From the NCBI GenBank assembly GCA_033807695.1, contig CM066304.1:3720001-3784000 (forward strand): 64,000 bases of DNA, read 5' to 3'. This DNA is from Daedaleopsis sinensis (Eukaryota; Basidiomycota; Agaricomycetes; Polyporales; Polyporaceae). Below the pieces are notes generated by a model. That model was not told the origin of the DNA. It ran no database searches and saw nothing but the letters and a program-made list of their open reading frames with translations. The position numbers and the translations under genes are program-made. This document shows positions 11,305-24,063 of this stretch, one piece after another (positions within the stretch are counted from its first letter, which is position 1; each line of letters begins with the position of its first letter).

Positions 11305-13529
11305 CGGCCGCTCAACCTGCGGCTCCTGGCTTGTGGCTCCGCGGACCGTATACCCCTTATGATGCCTCGACGTCGCTCACGTTGCTCACGTTGCTCACGT
11401 TGCTCTTGAAAAGGACAGTTACAGGCTAGCTATGCTTTGCTTCGCTTTGCTTGCGTCTACACTACTCGCTCCGGCCAGCCCTCCGCGCAGTGCTCTTTCT
11501 TTCCTTCTTTTTTTTCTTCTTCGTGCGCCGCTGCCGGTGGCTGGCCTGTTTACTACTAGTACGGTGCTCGGGGATAAGCTTGCTTTTCCGGCCGCCGCTG
11601 GAGACCCGTCCTTGCTTTGTACATACACCCTAACCTTATTCCCTGCATTAGACCCCCGCTTGTGATGATGAATTGGATACCATATACCTTGTACATGCGA
11701 TTCCCGAACTGTGGTCCGTGACCACAGCCTGCCAAGGTGCCCGATGGGTAAGTGTCTCTGTATTTCTGCCGTATACTGATCCGCCGATCATTGCTACTTG
11801 CTACCTACGGCTCAGTCTGGGTGCGCATGCCGTGATCATCCCCAGCCCTCTTCGTTAAACTTTCAGTTGGGCCGGTGCGCGGCACTGCCTCAGAGCAGTA
11901 CCTCAATTTTCCAAGTCGCCCGCTGCCCAACGATCACGGACATATCGATCATGACACTGCGGTGTGGTCGCCGTGTGCCTCGAAGTCGAGCAGAAAATCT
12001 TTCGAGGGCCTCCGACCGGACACCCAGTGCTAACGGTGGGGTATGGGGTGAGGACAGGATTGCGCTGTATCATGGATCCTGCTGGCTTCCAGGAAGGACT
12101 CCCGACCGTGGCATACGCTCGTCCGATCGTGTATACGGTTTCATAGAACGAGCGGGTATTATTAGTGTCCGAGTCGACGGCGAGGGTGGTTTGGCCAGGC
12201 CGCGGCCGCGGGGCTGGGGTTTGGCTGCCACGCGGTGTACTTAGAGTTTCATGGTACTAGGAACTTACTAGGAAGCATCGCTTCTGTGGACGTTCGCCTA
12301 GCCCCGGGTTTCTCCGATTGCCCAGACTGCCGGCGCTTCGAACTCGGAAAGCGTTCAACACGTTCAAACCTCGACCACTTCATTGCGCCGCTCTTTGCAC
12401 CCCTCGCAGCAGGCTTGTAATCGCTCGACTTCGACTCACACCCTCTTCGTGGTAGCTGTCCTCGGAAAAAGGGCGGACCCCACTTAAGTCCTTCGCCACG
12501 CCGCCTCAGGCTGTGCTTCCCAGTCCGGGGCTTAAGTTATAGACTCGGACCTGATTACTATCTTAGGTCTCTACTAAGATCGCACGCACAGACACATTCA
12601 ACATCCCTGGAACAAGCTAACAGGTGGTCTCAGGCAAATTTTTGCCATCGGATATCGGGGTCCCGACTGACAGTACTTTATCCAGAAGAGATAGATATAA
12701 GTAAGTATGTGACATGTGTGTCGAGCCAATGACACTGCGATATAGCTGCGGTACGCTTGTATCGATTGACACCCTCCGGTCCTTCTCCGTATATCTATAT
12801 CTGAGCTCATATTTTAGGGGATTTCCAGCAATTGTGGCGCAAGTACAAGCAATATCGTACTCGGATTCCTAGGAGTCGTGATTCAGTTCGGTCCCGAGCC
12901 TCTGACGAACAGTGGCGAACCCCACGCATCGGCTCCTGGCAGGCATTGAGATCTCTCATTCTTCGAACGGTTCCTGTACTACCGAGCAGCGGCCACGAGC
13001 ATCCTCAAGTGGCGTAGACATCCATCAAATTATTCGATGATATTCAAATTTGAAGCTGAAGAGCGAATTGGTGACTCTACTGATGGCATCTGTGCTGTAC
13101 AGATTATAAACCGTCGACGTCACGACTCTATATAGACGAGACGCCTGCCGCTCATATTCCTGCCTTCTCCGTTCAAGTGCTAGATTTGACGCGTAGGAGA
13201 GGGATGAGACCAGTGAGTCGCCCGCTGGCTATGATGCAAAGCACTTGGGGTTTGTCACTTACACGATACATTGCTCTAGCCCCGTACGATTCGGAGGTGC
13301 AACTCACGGCGAGCTCCATTATGAATATATCGTCTCCACAAGTTTGCAACATATCATGACGAGCAACCTCCGTGGCCTTGACAGTCATGACGCACCTATG
13401 ATCGCAACGACGTCTGTTAATGCGCCCCCTGCCTAGTCTCACTGCGGATCTAGGGAAGTATATGACAGCTAAAATTCACAAAATCATTCTTTTCGCTGAG
13501 ATGGACAAATCCGGGCTTCCAGTTGAGCA
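11305..13529. other. intergenic, no gene seen
   Basis: A long stretch between the orphan gene and the tyrosinase gene. It contains a 9-bp direct repeat (GCTCACGTT, three copies) near 11375-11403, just downstream of the orphan gene. Short frames are without motifs. Confidence 0.4.
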
Positions 13530-13537
13530 TATATAAA
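13530..13537 (+). promoter_or_regulatory. TATA box of the tyrosinase gene
   Basis: TATATAAA, about 75 bp upstream of the start codon at 13611. Confidence 0.65.
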
Positions 13538-13610
13538 CCCCCCTTCTCGATGCAATGGCGAGCCCGGATCTCCTGGTCTTCGTCCACGCTCCTTCTAGTT
13601 TCACTGTGCC

Positions 13611-14798
13611 ATGCAGTTCTCACACTCCCTCGCCATCTTTCTCTGGCTCTCCCTCCTCGCCCCTGTCGTCCTCAGCGAGTCGTGGCACAGACACCACAAG
13701 CCATGCAAGGCCAAGCATGCTACTGTGCGCAAGGAGTGGTATGTTCGTCCCCGGTTTGACTCGATACCATCTCTCACACGATTCCAGGGGCTCTATGTCG
13801 AAGCACGAGCGCCGCGCATATATCAAAGCGGTACACTGTTTGAAGAGAAAGCCCTCCCTGCACCATCCCAGGGAAGTTCCAGGCGCGAAGAGCCTTTATG
13901 ACGACTTTATCGCCGTTCATATCAACCAAACACTCTCGGTCCACACCAGCGGCATATTCCTCGTCTGGCACCGCGGCTTCATCCACCTCTACGAGGAAGC
14001 CCTGCAGACGGAGTGCGGATACGATGGCGGGCAGCCGTGAGTGCACCTCCACCTCACTCCGCTCGATCTGATACTTACGCGTTGACTAGGTACATGAACT
14101 GGCCCCTCTGGGCCGCCGACCTCGCCCACAGCCCCATGTTCGACGGAAGCGACACCTCACTCTCTGGCGACGGCGCATACAACGCCTCCCAGGGCTCATA
14201 CAACGTCACCCCGACCGTCACGCTCCCCCGGGGCACAGGCGGCGGCTGCGTCACGAGCGGCCCGTTCGTGAACCACACCGTCAACTTCGGGCCGTACGAC
14301 GACGCGATCACCTTCCAGAACATCCTCCCGCCCAACTGGCAGGCGCACACGCCCCACTGCCTCACGCGCGACCTGAACAACTACGTCGCGAGCCGCTACG
14401 CGAACCACGCCGTCGTCGCCCGGCTCATGGGCGCGCGCGACATCGTCGAGTTCCAGGGGAACCTGACCTCGTACCCGACGAACGTGGACAACTTCGGGCC
14501 GCACGGCGGGTACCACGTCGCGCTCGGGCGTACGATGGAGGATTTCTACGCGAGCCCGGGCGACCCCGCGTTCTACCTGCACCACGCGCAGATGGACCGG
14601 ACGTATGCGCTGTGGCAGGCGATGGACCCCGCGAGGAGGCGGCACGCGCTGAACGGGACGCTGGCGTTTGGGTACGCGCCGGACGCGCCGGAGGCGACGC
14701 TGGACACGGTCCTCAACTGGGGTGTCCTGGGCGAGCCGTTGAAGATCCGCGAGCTGATGGACCCGTTGGGCGGATGCCACTGCTACCGATACGAGTGA
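13611..14798 (+). CDS. short secreted tyrosinase, 361 aa
   Basis: Exons 13611-13738, 13788-14036 and 14090-14798. The enzyme is a type-3 copper oxidase; the family hydroxylates monophenols and oxidises diphenols to quinones, leading to melanin or phenol cross-linking. Residues 1-22 are a hydrophobic signal peptide (LAIFLWLSLLAPVVLS). The start of the catalytic domain reads KEWGSMSKHERRAYIKAV. CuA histidines are visible at about H87, H95 and H104 (FLVWHRGF), and CuB histidines at about H264, H268 and H291 (YLHHAQMDR). Several N-glycosylation sequons are present. The protein ends soon after the CuB domain, so it lacks the C-terminal shielding domain of long fungal tyrosinases. A catechol-oxidase-like specificity cannot be excluded. 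Confidence 0.93.
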
Positions 14799-15173
14799 GT
14801 ACTGGGCGCAGTAGGCGGACTGTTTGGTTCACAGGGACGTGCAATACCGTATATACCCCAGAACTTGAAGCTGTATCAGATCATACACGTAGCAGAGCGC
14901 TCCCATACACGGTCGAGCTCCATGTTGTCCTTCGCACAGAATAGAAACCGATTGTGTTCCGCATGAGCTGTTCATTTAAGTCAAGTCTGTGACAGACAGC
15001 TGAGTCCCCAGCGAGACTAATCTTCGTGTGCTACAGTGAGTACAACAAGCTCAGGCGACGACCTAGTAGTTGCTACAACAATAAGTGATAGTAGTATGTT
15101 ATCTCTATATACCACGACGCACATCCACACAACCTCGATATCAGCTGCAGTGGCCATTCACTAGTCACTCCTA
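14799..15173. other. intergenic between convergent tyrosinase and kinase genes
   Basis: Holds the two 3' ends; nothing else recognised. Confidence 0.5.
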
Positions 15174-18000
15174 CTACCTCCCGCTCCCAATCATACCCGA
15201 CACCTCGTCCAGCCTGCCCTCCACGATGGCGATATCGCCCATCAGCCGCTTGTACCGCCGCTCCATCCGCTCCAAGTTCTCGTACGAGAGCCCCTCATCC
15301 TCGCCCGTCGGCGCGACGGAGCTTCTGTCTTCGTACGCCGGGGCCCGCCCCTTCAAGCTCCGTGCAGTTTCGGGCGGGGACGGCGAGCCTAGCCGCCGCC
15401 TGCCCCCGCCGTCGTCCCCCCCGCGCGCATTCACGTTCAGATGGGACCCCGAGCCGCTGCGACTACGCAGGAAGTACGAGCCCGTGCCCGTGAGCGTGGG
15501 GGTCTGGCTCCGGCGGGACAGCATCGAGAGCGCGGACCCGGGGCGCGGGCTCGGGCTCGGGCTTGGGGGCACGTCCGACTCGAGCTCGGAGCTGAGGTCG
15601 TCCCCGAGGACGATTTCCTGCGTGAGCCCCGTCGCGCTGTTGCTGGCGTTGTTGCCCGTCGCCGGGCCCCCACCCCCACCCGGCCCGGACGCGCGCGAGG
15701 AGACGGAGACGGAGAGGAAGGACGCGCCGCCGGCGCTCGCGATCTCCGAGTGCGTCTGCGAGCCCTGCTCGTGGAAGGACACGCCGGCGTCGCCGACGAA
15801 GGCGACGGAGCGGTCGAAGCGGAGCTCCTTGAGCGTGCCCGAGCGCGAGCCGCCGCCGCCCAGGCTCTGCGTGGCGAGGAGCACGCGCGGCTTGCGACCG
15901 CTCTCGAGCACCTTCTTGCGCGCGCTCATCCCGACGCAGTCCACGAGCTGCTTCATTGCCTCGCGGTCCGAGACCGCGCGGCGCTGGACAGTGCGCCGCA
16001 CGGTGCTCGCGCGGGGCAGCGTCTGGAACGGCGTGGCGGCGAGCGCGCTCGGCCGGACGGGCGTCGCGAAGGGGTAGCGCGGCCCGACTGGGGTGCTCTG
16101 CATGTGCGACGGGAGCTGGCTGAACGGCGTCGGGGGCGCGAAGAGGTGCTGCAGCGGGCGCGGGGTGCTGATGGTCGTGCGGGGTGCGGGGCTAGACGTG
16201 GACGTGGACGCGGCCTTGGCGTCGAACGCGTCTGCAGGCGGGCCCCAGGAGAATCCGATGAATGCGGCGGCAATGGGCTGGTCGCGGAGGATGGACCTTG
16301 TGGAGCCGTGCGAAGGGGTGGCGTGCGCCATGGAGGATCCGTTCGCATTCGGGGCCGTCATCGGCGATGAAGATTGGAAGAATGCCGAGAAGGCGAAACC
16401 CTGCGATTGGGTCTCATCGAAAGGGGTGGCGGCTGCGGCTGGTGCACTAGGTACTACCGGGGTCGCGTAGGTGAACTGAGGGATGTGTAAGTCTGCGGGC
16501 CTCTCCTCTACAGGCGACACGTATCAGACTGGTAGCGGTAAAATAGAACACAGGACATACTGAGGTGAAGATTGTCAAAATCGTGAGTGCCAAAGAAAGG
16601 ATGTCCCTGGATTTCTTTGACGTCGCATCGCCCTAGGCGTAGCTCAGCACTGGTCAAGAGCCTGCAGCAAGCCCGTCAGATATGCAAGGTATCGGTCGGT
16701 TCCTCTCGTCGTACCGTCGTAGCAGGTCCTGCAACTCGCCCGAAACTGGTGCGGAACCATTAAATTTCAGACTTCTCTGCCAGCACGGTCAACAGTGAAT
16801 ACCGTAAAGCTTTGAGAGCACAGCTGGACATACGTGATGGTCCATGATCCTGGCGTAGGTATGTCGAATTTCCCTTGAGAAGAAAGGTGCGACACCATAT
16901 GCCATTTCATACAGCATGGCGCCCATACTCCACCAGTCCGTCTCGCGACCATAAGCAGTCGACTGGTGTTCCTTCCTCCAACGTTCGTCGTCATCCATTT
17001 CTAAGGCAACTAGAGCTTCCTCGTGCGCCTGAAGGATCTCTGGAGAGATGTAGTCGCATGTTCCGCAAGGCACCAGGCAGTGTTCGAGTGGTACAAGCTG
17101 ACTCCCATCGGCCGCGGGTGGTAGCAATGGTGCCGCAGACCCAAAGTCGATCAAGCGAATGTGTGCAGTGCCCGTGATGACGAAGTTGTGCGGCTTGATG
17201 TCTCTAGAAGCACAGTCAGACGGTCTAACATTGTGGATGTACACTCGTCGAGGTAGTAGACGAACCGATGCACAAATCCTTGTGAGTGGCACCACTGGAT
17301 TGCGCTAACGATCTGCGGGGTCCACCATCGTAAGTCAGTCTCCAAGATCCTGCCATCATGCGGACTGGATTCCAGCACGTCCCAGAGGGTTCCACCCTCA
17401 ATATAATCCATAATTAGGTTGAGATGTGTTGGGGTTTGGAATGCGCAAAGGAGATGTGGAGCCCATTGCGATTGTGTCTTACGAGCACTTAGAAGTATAT
17501 CACGTTCGGTTTGAGGAGAACATTGCTACAGACTGAGAACTTAGCTCTGAGCTGCAACACAAAGAGATCGAGATCTAACCTCACGCGTTCTCAACGCGAA
17601 CCTCTTCTCAGTGGATTTGCGCACGTATGGGCATCCGTTGATTTTGCAAGTGACGACATCAATCTTGGAACTTGATAAGGAGACACTCTTGGTAGCCCAG
17701 AGACATAGGGCTTACCACACCATACTGCCCATACTCGAGAGTGCCGACAAGATCCAAGTCTTGATCGGTGAAGCGCAGGGAGTCGATTTCGGTCGTCTTC
17801 GCTGCGTTGTTTGCCGCAGGTATGAGGCCGAGCGAGTGAGAAACTTAGCATCGAGGCGTACCTGTTTTCCCGATCACACTCTGCCCGTGCATAAGCTGAT
17901 CCAGCAGTATAGCTTCATTATCCTCTCCGTCATCCGCGCCCCTTTCCGCGCCCAGGAGGGAGCTTAGGCGAGTCTTGCGCGTGTGCCATGATAAAGACAT
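15174..18000 (-). CDS. AGC-family Ser/Thr kinase (DMPK/ROCK-like) with long disordered tail, 811 aa
   Basis: Exons (minus): 18000-17862, 17801-17716, 17663-17580, 17525-17266, 17203-16834, 16776-16715, 16661-16561, 16507-15174; frames close. Order: Gly loop GTLEYGQYGV (66-75), hinge block LNLIMDYIEGGTLWDVL, catalytic loop HRDIKPHN (189-196), DFG at 209-211, CGTCDYISPEI, and GRETDWWSMGAMLYEM. The domain ends RLGRCDVKEIQGHPFFG plus an AGC-type tail (NLHLKERPADLHIPQF). The remaining ~450 residues are Ser/Pro/Arg-rich, with a basic helix-like block near KQLVDCVGMSARKKVL and a final coiled-coil-like segment (ENLERMERRYKRLMGDIAI). The beta-3 position that is normally Lys reads Arg (RFALRTRE, R100). 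DMPK-class kinases act on actomyosin and morphogenesis; the role here is inference. Confidence 0.87.
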
Positions 18001-19148
18001 CCGATGACCATCAGGGCAGCGGTCGAGTATCGGTCGACAGATGTAGAGATTTACAAGAACGTATGCGAATAAGGCCTGGTCGTCCGGCCTTCGGCGGTGG
18101 TGGTGGTCAAGCTTTCAGAATGGAAGGCAGATTGCCGACGCCGACAAACGCGCCTCGAGGCTCGCGGCGAACGCGACAGACGCGACAGTCACGTGTGCGC
18201 TTCGCATCACGGCCGCTGCCAGTGCCTGTGCACATTTGGCTACAGATCTTGTTGTCTACCTTCACTTCGAACATCAACAAGGCGACTCTGTGGACCCCCC
18301 CGGGCCCCAGCCTCTACACCATAGTTCCCTTCTGCGGCGCGAGAGGCTCTGCGGAATGCACAGGCTTTAGCTTAAAGTCTATCTGGTTTACGACAAACAC
18401 CTGTTCAACTCGAGGACGATGCCGCCAGGTCGCCGCGCCCATCGACTGTCGTTAAACATGGTTCCAGGGTGATCAAATTCTCACCATGGCTTCGAGAAGC
18501 CATACGCCGGCAATCTCCCCATCGCCGCCCTGTAAGGCCAGCTATACATTCCAACTTCAAGCCCCCGGAGCACTTCTAGACCCGGAAATATCCAAGCAAT
18601 TCCAGCGCGACACTGAACTCGAAGATGCATCCGATATTCGACTGTAGGCAGCATCGAAAATTTTCATCGATTCTTGCCGGCACCGAACGCTCCGGACCTT
18701 TCTGAGATCGTACCACACTCCGTGCAGCCTGAACAGCCAGCTCGCCGCGACGCCGCCCTACAGTAATGCTGTCGCCGACAGACTGCCTCGCTCACGACAA
18801 GCCTAGTCTACGAAAGGGCTTATATCTGTGAAACGAGGATTGTGAATACCACGTTTATGCTGGCGAAGGCCCGCGCCCACTTCCTCTGATCTGATATGTG
18901 GATACCGCCTTAAAGCCGTTTGTGGGTGTTCATGATCTGCGTGCTCACGCAGAAGACCGATACTGCACACGAAGCATGCGACGGTGAGCGTCGTACTCTA
19001 CCTCTACCTAGCATGAAGTCTCGAATCTACAAAAAGGCCATGGGGAGGTCATCGTTCTCCACCCCCTTTTTCCATTCCTCAGAAGACACCTCCATCCTCC
19101 CCGATGTCTCCGCAACTTGGTCCAAAGCAAACAATACCGACTCGACTT
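18001..19148. other. intergenic, no gene seen
   Basis: An open frame at 17988-18455 (+) lacks recognisable motifs and overlaps the kinase start, so it is not called. Confidence 0.4.
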
Positions 19149-20157
19149 ATGAGCGAGTCCAATAATCAGGTATGATTGCTGTCAAACTCATAATCGAACA
19201 ATGAGCTCAGCGTTGCGCAGATAGAGAAATTCGTCCACCTGTGGGGAGTTCGATTGGGCCCGGAACTGAAGAAGAAGAAGACTTGTCGCGGGCCCAAGCA
19301 TAGTGCACCTCGTGGGGCCGACGCATCCCCGAAAACTCGCTCGCAGCACGAGCACGTCAGTCCTGGCTTGACTGAGAACACCACGATGACAGTAAGTGCA
19401 CCGGCTCAAGCTCTGCATATACATCTCTCTCTGATGCAGCTTAGCCCCGTCCGTACCTTCCCCCGGGGTCGACGGCAGACCACCACGGCATCACCAATGA
19501 GGCGCAGTTGCACTACACTCCAGACGCGACGCAGTCGACTACCGACAGGGTAGATTGGGCGCAGCCTCACTCCACCGCAACTCAGGCACCCTCCCACTGG
19601 TATTCCGGTCAGGTGGCTGGGCCCAACGTCGCTGAAGATACTCATGGGCCATCCTACGATTTCTACCCATCCATGTACGATGCTTCGCATGCGCAGGTAC
19701 TCAACCCCGTTTCTCTCATGCGTACGAGCTAGACTAACGGACGGCGCAGGAGCATCCGCAGGATCACTCCCAGTACCAATCTCCTCACCACCACGGGCAT
19801 GATGTAGTCTATCCCCAGCGCACCCCCGAGGACGCGTATGCTTCCCCAGCGCAGTATGGGAGCGGCATGTTCCCCGCGGACCCCGCCTCATCGTCGCTCG
19901 CAACTCGAGGCCCTGGCGAGTCGGAGGCGCCGCTTTTTGCCGTCGAATCGGACTCGGAGATGGCCTGGAGCGAAACATTTCCTGTGCCGCCACACGACTA
20001 TCGCGCGTATGCGATGCAGCCTCAAGGGATGTACTACACGCCCTCGAGCGGCGGCTCTAGTATGGGCGGTGAACCCGTCATTCAGCAAATTGCCGGCGGC
20101 GGTTGGTACCCGGACGACAACTCAACGTTCATCCGGGAGCACGGAGGACGCGCTTAG
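19149..20157 (+). CDS. orphan His/Ser/Pro-rich protein, 283 aa
   Basis: Exons 19149-19169, 19221-19391, 19445-19696 and 19750-20157; frames close. The first exon encodes only MSESNNQ. Exon 2 starts IEKFVHLWGVRLGPELKKKK and continues with a basic segment containing CRGPKHSAPRG. The rest is rich in His, Tyr, Ser and Gly and is probably disordered (for example YTPSSGGSSMGGEP). No domain is recognised and no membrane segment or signal peptide is seen. The LWG...GP...K pattern right after a tiny first exon resembles the gene at 27485. Confidence 0.62.
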
Positions 20158-21571
20158 CCTCGCGGCCGATATTGCTTCCTAAAAACTGGGGCCCGGTGGT
20201 GCGGCACTGATCCCCGGATTCTCGCACTTGTGTGCAACGAAAATTTGTATCGGTCGCGTGGTGTTATACGTAGAATTCTGATATGTAGTCGTTCAGTAAT
20301 GCGTATCACGACACGATGCTTGTGTAGTCCATCTGCCAAAAGTGCATTCAGCAGAATCTCCAGCTATGATCAGGGCGCATTTAGGCGGCAGCTAACAGCT
20401 CACATCGTAACTGCCATGAGGCTCGTGGACGTCGTCCGTCCATCGATGTGCCGTCATGAGTAGGGTTGCGGGCTTCGGGTGAGGGGCATGGGGCACCGCT
20501 CGTAAAGCAGAAGCTGAAAAACAAGGCTCCGAAGTCCAAGTAAAGCAGGAGAATTCGCCGCGATCACGTGACTGTACTAAGCCTTTTATAGCAGTAGCAG
20601 TTGGAAAGGTTCAAGTTGATCCGAACGCCCACAACGCTACGTACCTCCGTGATGATGGGCATTCGCGTCGTAGGGCCAGATAGGGTCTTCAACACAAGCA
20701 ACTAAGACACTCATGTTGAGACATGGGCTGCAAAGACAATTGCAAGTTGCAGCCGCGCAGTGAAACCGTGAAGAAGTACGTACTCTGCCGAGTCCCTCAA
20801 CTTGAAGTGAGTAGTCACTCCGCTGTAGCAAAAAAATACTGTCGTGCAATTTTAATGACTCCGGAACAGGACATGTCCCTAGAGCAGCGCGCAACCGCAT
20901 CATCTCATTGCTCTACAATCGATTCGGTCTTTGGAGAGCTTCTAGTTCCAAATCACCACTCCACGCAGCCCCGCCGCGGCAGAGGGAGTCTGGCCGCCAG
21001 CGTATCGGATGAAAATTTGATCTATCCATCAGGAAAAAAATACCCTCTGCATGAAGAAGGTGTGTGAAAAGCTGTTACTTTCTGACAACTAGTCCTTTGT
21101 CCTCTGCGGCTCCCGTCTCACAGTGCCATTTACTGCGCCCGCCTGGAAGCTTCCACGAGGCAAGCGCACTACCTTCCAAGTTCCGGGGCAGTGTTGAGGC
21201 GCACTCTCAAGCTTCTGCGGCCGCGCATGCTATAGCATGTGGCTGGGGTGTATCTATTGATCCACGGGAGTCTGAGCTGTAAATTTTCAGGTCTTCGGGG
21301 AACTACCACCTCTTCTGGTTGTCGCATTATTCGTCGTGCAGCGCATACCTTCCCCAAAAAAATATCATGGTGGGCACAATTGCCACGATTCGAGGCACTG
21401 CGACCACATACCCTGAACCACGTGTAACGAGGGCTATCCAGTCATTGCTCCTACGCGAACTCGCCGTCACACATTTAACTCCGTCGATTTATTTTCATAT
21501 GTGACGCAACAGATGCACGACCTCGGCCTCAAACTCTCTCTCTCTATACCAATTGACCTCTCCTCACATCA
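20158..21571. other. no confident gene; possible degraded coding at 20723-21067
   Basis: A 114-codon open frame at 20723-21067 (+) contains an A-rich stretch and intron-like signals but no motif. It could be a small spliced orphan gene or chance; it is left uncalled. Confidence 0.3.
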
Positions 21572-22892
21572 ATGGAGTCTTCGGGTTCTAAACAGACTAT
21601 CCCAGACACGCTGATGATTGGGATGGGTGACCGGCCTGAGGTACGTATGTTGCGAGCGATAGCCTATTACACGAGATACCTATGGTTCTTCGCAACAGCC
21701 TCCAAGTCCAGGGTTCGAAGTCTTACCCGCAGACTCGGCGAAAGTATTGGTAAGTCATTCGTCCATATACTCCATCGCATATAACGAACAATACAAATAC
21801 ACAAGGGCGTACCGCGCGGCCGAAGGCCGTCGACCTCAAACTTCGGAGGCCAAATCCTGGCGGGGAACGAGTCCAACTTTCCGGGCTACATAGGGCTGTG
21901 CGCCGACCACAATGCTGTCATGAACGAAGGACCCTCTGACTCCTCGCATAGTATTCCTTCTGGCTCACCAGCCGTATATTTCATGCAAGCTCATCCGGCA
22001 GCACCCGATATCCACGCGTCTGTCTTGCGGTATATCACTGGAGCAACTGTCGTCCCTGTCAGCACATATTCTTCCTTGCGCAACGCCCTTGGCACTCCTG
22101 TCTCCCCGCTTTCGAAATCCTTAACTTCAGCCCCAGCCAACCTCGACCTCTCCTACTATGATGCCGAACTCCCCGTGTCGCGTGCCGACCCCGTCACCAG
22201 CGTGTCTGGAGATCGTGTATCTCAATATCGTCTAGACGATCCTGTGCGTGCCGTGACGATGCAGCCCACCGAGAATGGGCTGTCATCCACCGAATCTATG
22301 CCTGGTACACCCGAAATCGGCTGGTACGTAGATTGGTCGATCGCGGAGAGCCCGCCACATACACGTCCTCAACCTTTGCGCGTCAGAAGCTACCTCTTCC
22401 TTCGGTTTTGCGTCTGATGCGCAGAATGTGTACGCTGATATGTGCGAAGACAAGTCCGACACACAGAACAACCACTCATATCCTCCCGTCGTTCACGCTC
22501 CAATCCCGACCCATCTCCGTCCCGCGCATGATGTTGAAAGCAACTTAACTGCGATGTTGGCCGCGCCGTCGTTCGGATCCCCGAACTCTACTTCAACTGC
22601 GCAACCATCCGATCTAGCACCGATCACCTACTCTGCCGTTCTGCCCTCCGTGTACGCGGCCGGCGCTGCCGTCGGGGACTTCTCCGTGCTTGGACGGGGG
22701 CTCCAAAATACGGTAGCTGCTGCAAGTCCGAGTCGTCCGAGTCATCCTGGATCCCCCGACACCGCCTCTTTCTCCGCGTCCGAGGTCTCGCGCTCCAAAT
22801 TTCAGGATGTTATGACATTTGCTCGAACTGATTCAACCCATAGCAATAGTTCTTTCATACCTCGGCTACGTATACACATCCATACTGCATAA
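21572..22892 (+). CDS. orphan Ser/Pro-rich protein, about 369 aa
   Basis: Likely exons 21572-21640, 21699-21749, 21806-22327 and 22425-22892. The first three junctions are strong. The last one is uncertain: an upstream acceptor at about 22386 would add a plausible ATSSFGFASDAQ segment but needs a different donor phase. The protein opens MESSGSKQTIPDTLMIGMGD, has a segment with FPGYIGLCADHNAVMNEG, and is otherwise Ser/Thr/Pro/Ala-rich without recognised domains. Its exon layout (short 5' exons, long disordered 3' exons) matches the other orphan genes in the window. Confidence 0.5.
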
Positions 22893-24063
22893 TCGAACTT
22901 TTGCTAGATTACGGTATCGCCTTGTTGATCTGAAGCTACAAGCTTCAAGGTGCGATCTTCACGCTGTTGATGACTCACATGCGATATGGTGAGCAAGCTA
23001 CATCTGAACATAGAGGGCTTGATCTTGTTCACCTCAGGTGTGGCAACAATTTGGAGACTCCGAGCCTTCGGTGTCCTGCGTCGTGCGCGATGGTCAACAA
23101 TCTGAGATTGATATGAGTTGAACCAGTATTAGATGCTAAAACTGATTAAACCCATAGCATTCCCAGATACTGTACCATGTTGCAATCTTGAAGTTGAAGG
23201 AGGAGGAGGAGGAGGAAGTTGAGAAGAGAAAGGAAGAATCAACAGTTATCAACTGGGCCGTGCGATCGATAACCAGCGCTTGCGCTTCCCCAGATTCTCG
23301 AATTTGAAATCTCGTACGTTACTATCATGAACGTTACTATCATGAATTCTAATCATCACTAGTGTGAGCTTAAGCTTATTCCCCCCGGGCCTCCCTCTTA
23401 TGACTGGCATGTAGCACTGGCAGCGATGCTCATTCGCACAGGTTATGAGCCTCAGAAACTAAAGAAAAAGAGTGTATTTCCGGGTTCAAAATCTGATTTG
23501 TGCTCACTGGGACGAGTCTCTCCGAGTTCTAAACCCTGGGCCGAGGGACTAGTAGGTGCAGTGTGTATCTCGTCGCGCATATGACCTTGCTTTTATGCTA
23601 TCTGTGCTGGATAGCTAACTGACAAAATGCTTTCTTAAAGTCATACATCATGCACCGAGCTTTGACCGAGCTCCTTCGAGTTCTGCCAGTTCGGATGTAT
23701 TAGGTCCATGGGAAGAATACTAACGGCAAACCCCCAAAATCGCGCCCGAATATTCTGATCCCCTATACCATGCACCGACTTTGCAGCTACGCACATAACG
23801 TCTCAACCCACGACTGTGCGAATGAAGACGTATAGGTACACCGCAGTCGGGCGAGTCGGCAATACGGGCGCAAATGACCCGCACGGTGATTTTGGATACC
23901 AGTATGGACCCAGCGACATGTTATCTCTTCGATGCTCTTTGAGATATCGGTAGCTGTCTTGCCCCCATACCTTCAAGTTGAACTCTCACTGGCTTTTGTC
24001 ATTTTCCAGGAACTCTCGGTCAAACACTATGAGCAGTGAGTCGTATCGCTTATTCGTTTATAC
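22893..24063. other. intergenic, AT-richer, no gene seen
   Basis: Contains a GGA-repeat patch near 23200 and a duplicated 15-bp segment (ACGTTACTATCATGA, twice) near 23313-23345. A short exon-like ATGAGC at about 24029, followed by a GTGAGT donor, could be an alternative 5' exon for the F-box gene, but the intron would be only ~39 bp. Confidence 0.4.

Noticed and set aside
15441..16370. 309-codon plus-strand frame
   Set aside because: Antisense shadow of the kinase tail exon; repetitive Arg/Ala/Gly composition.
20723..21067. Possible small gene
   Set aside because: No motif, no convincing start or splice chain; left as an uncertain region.
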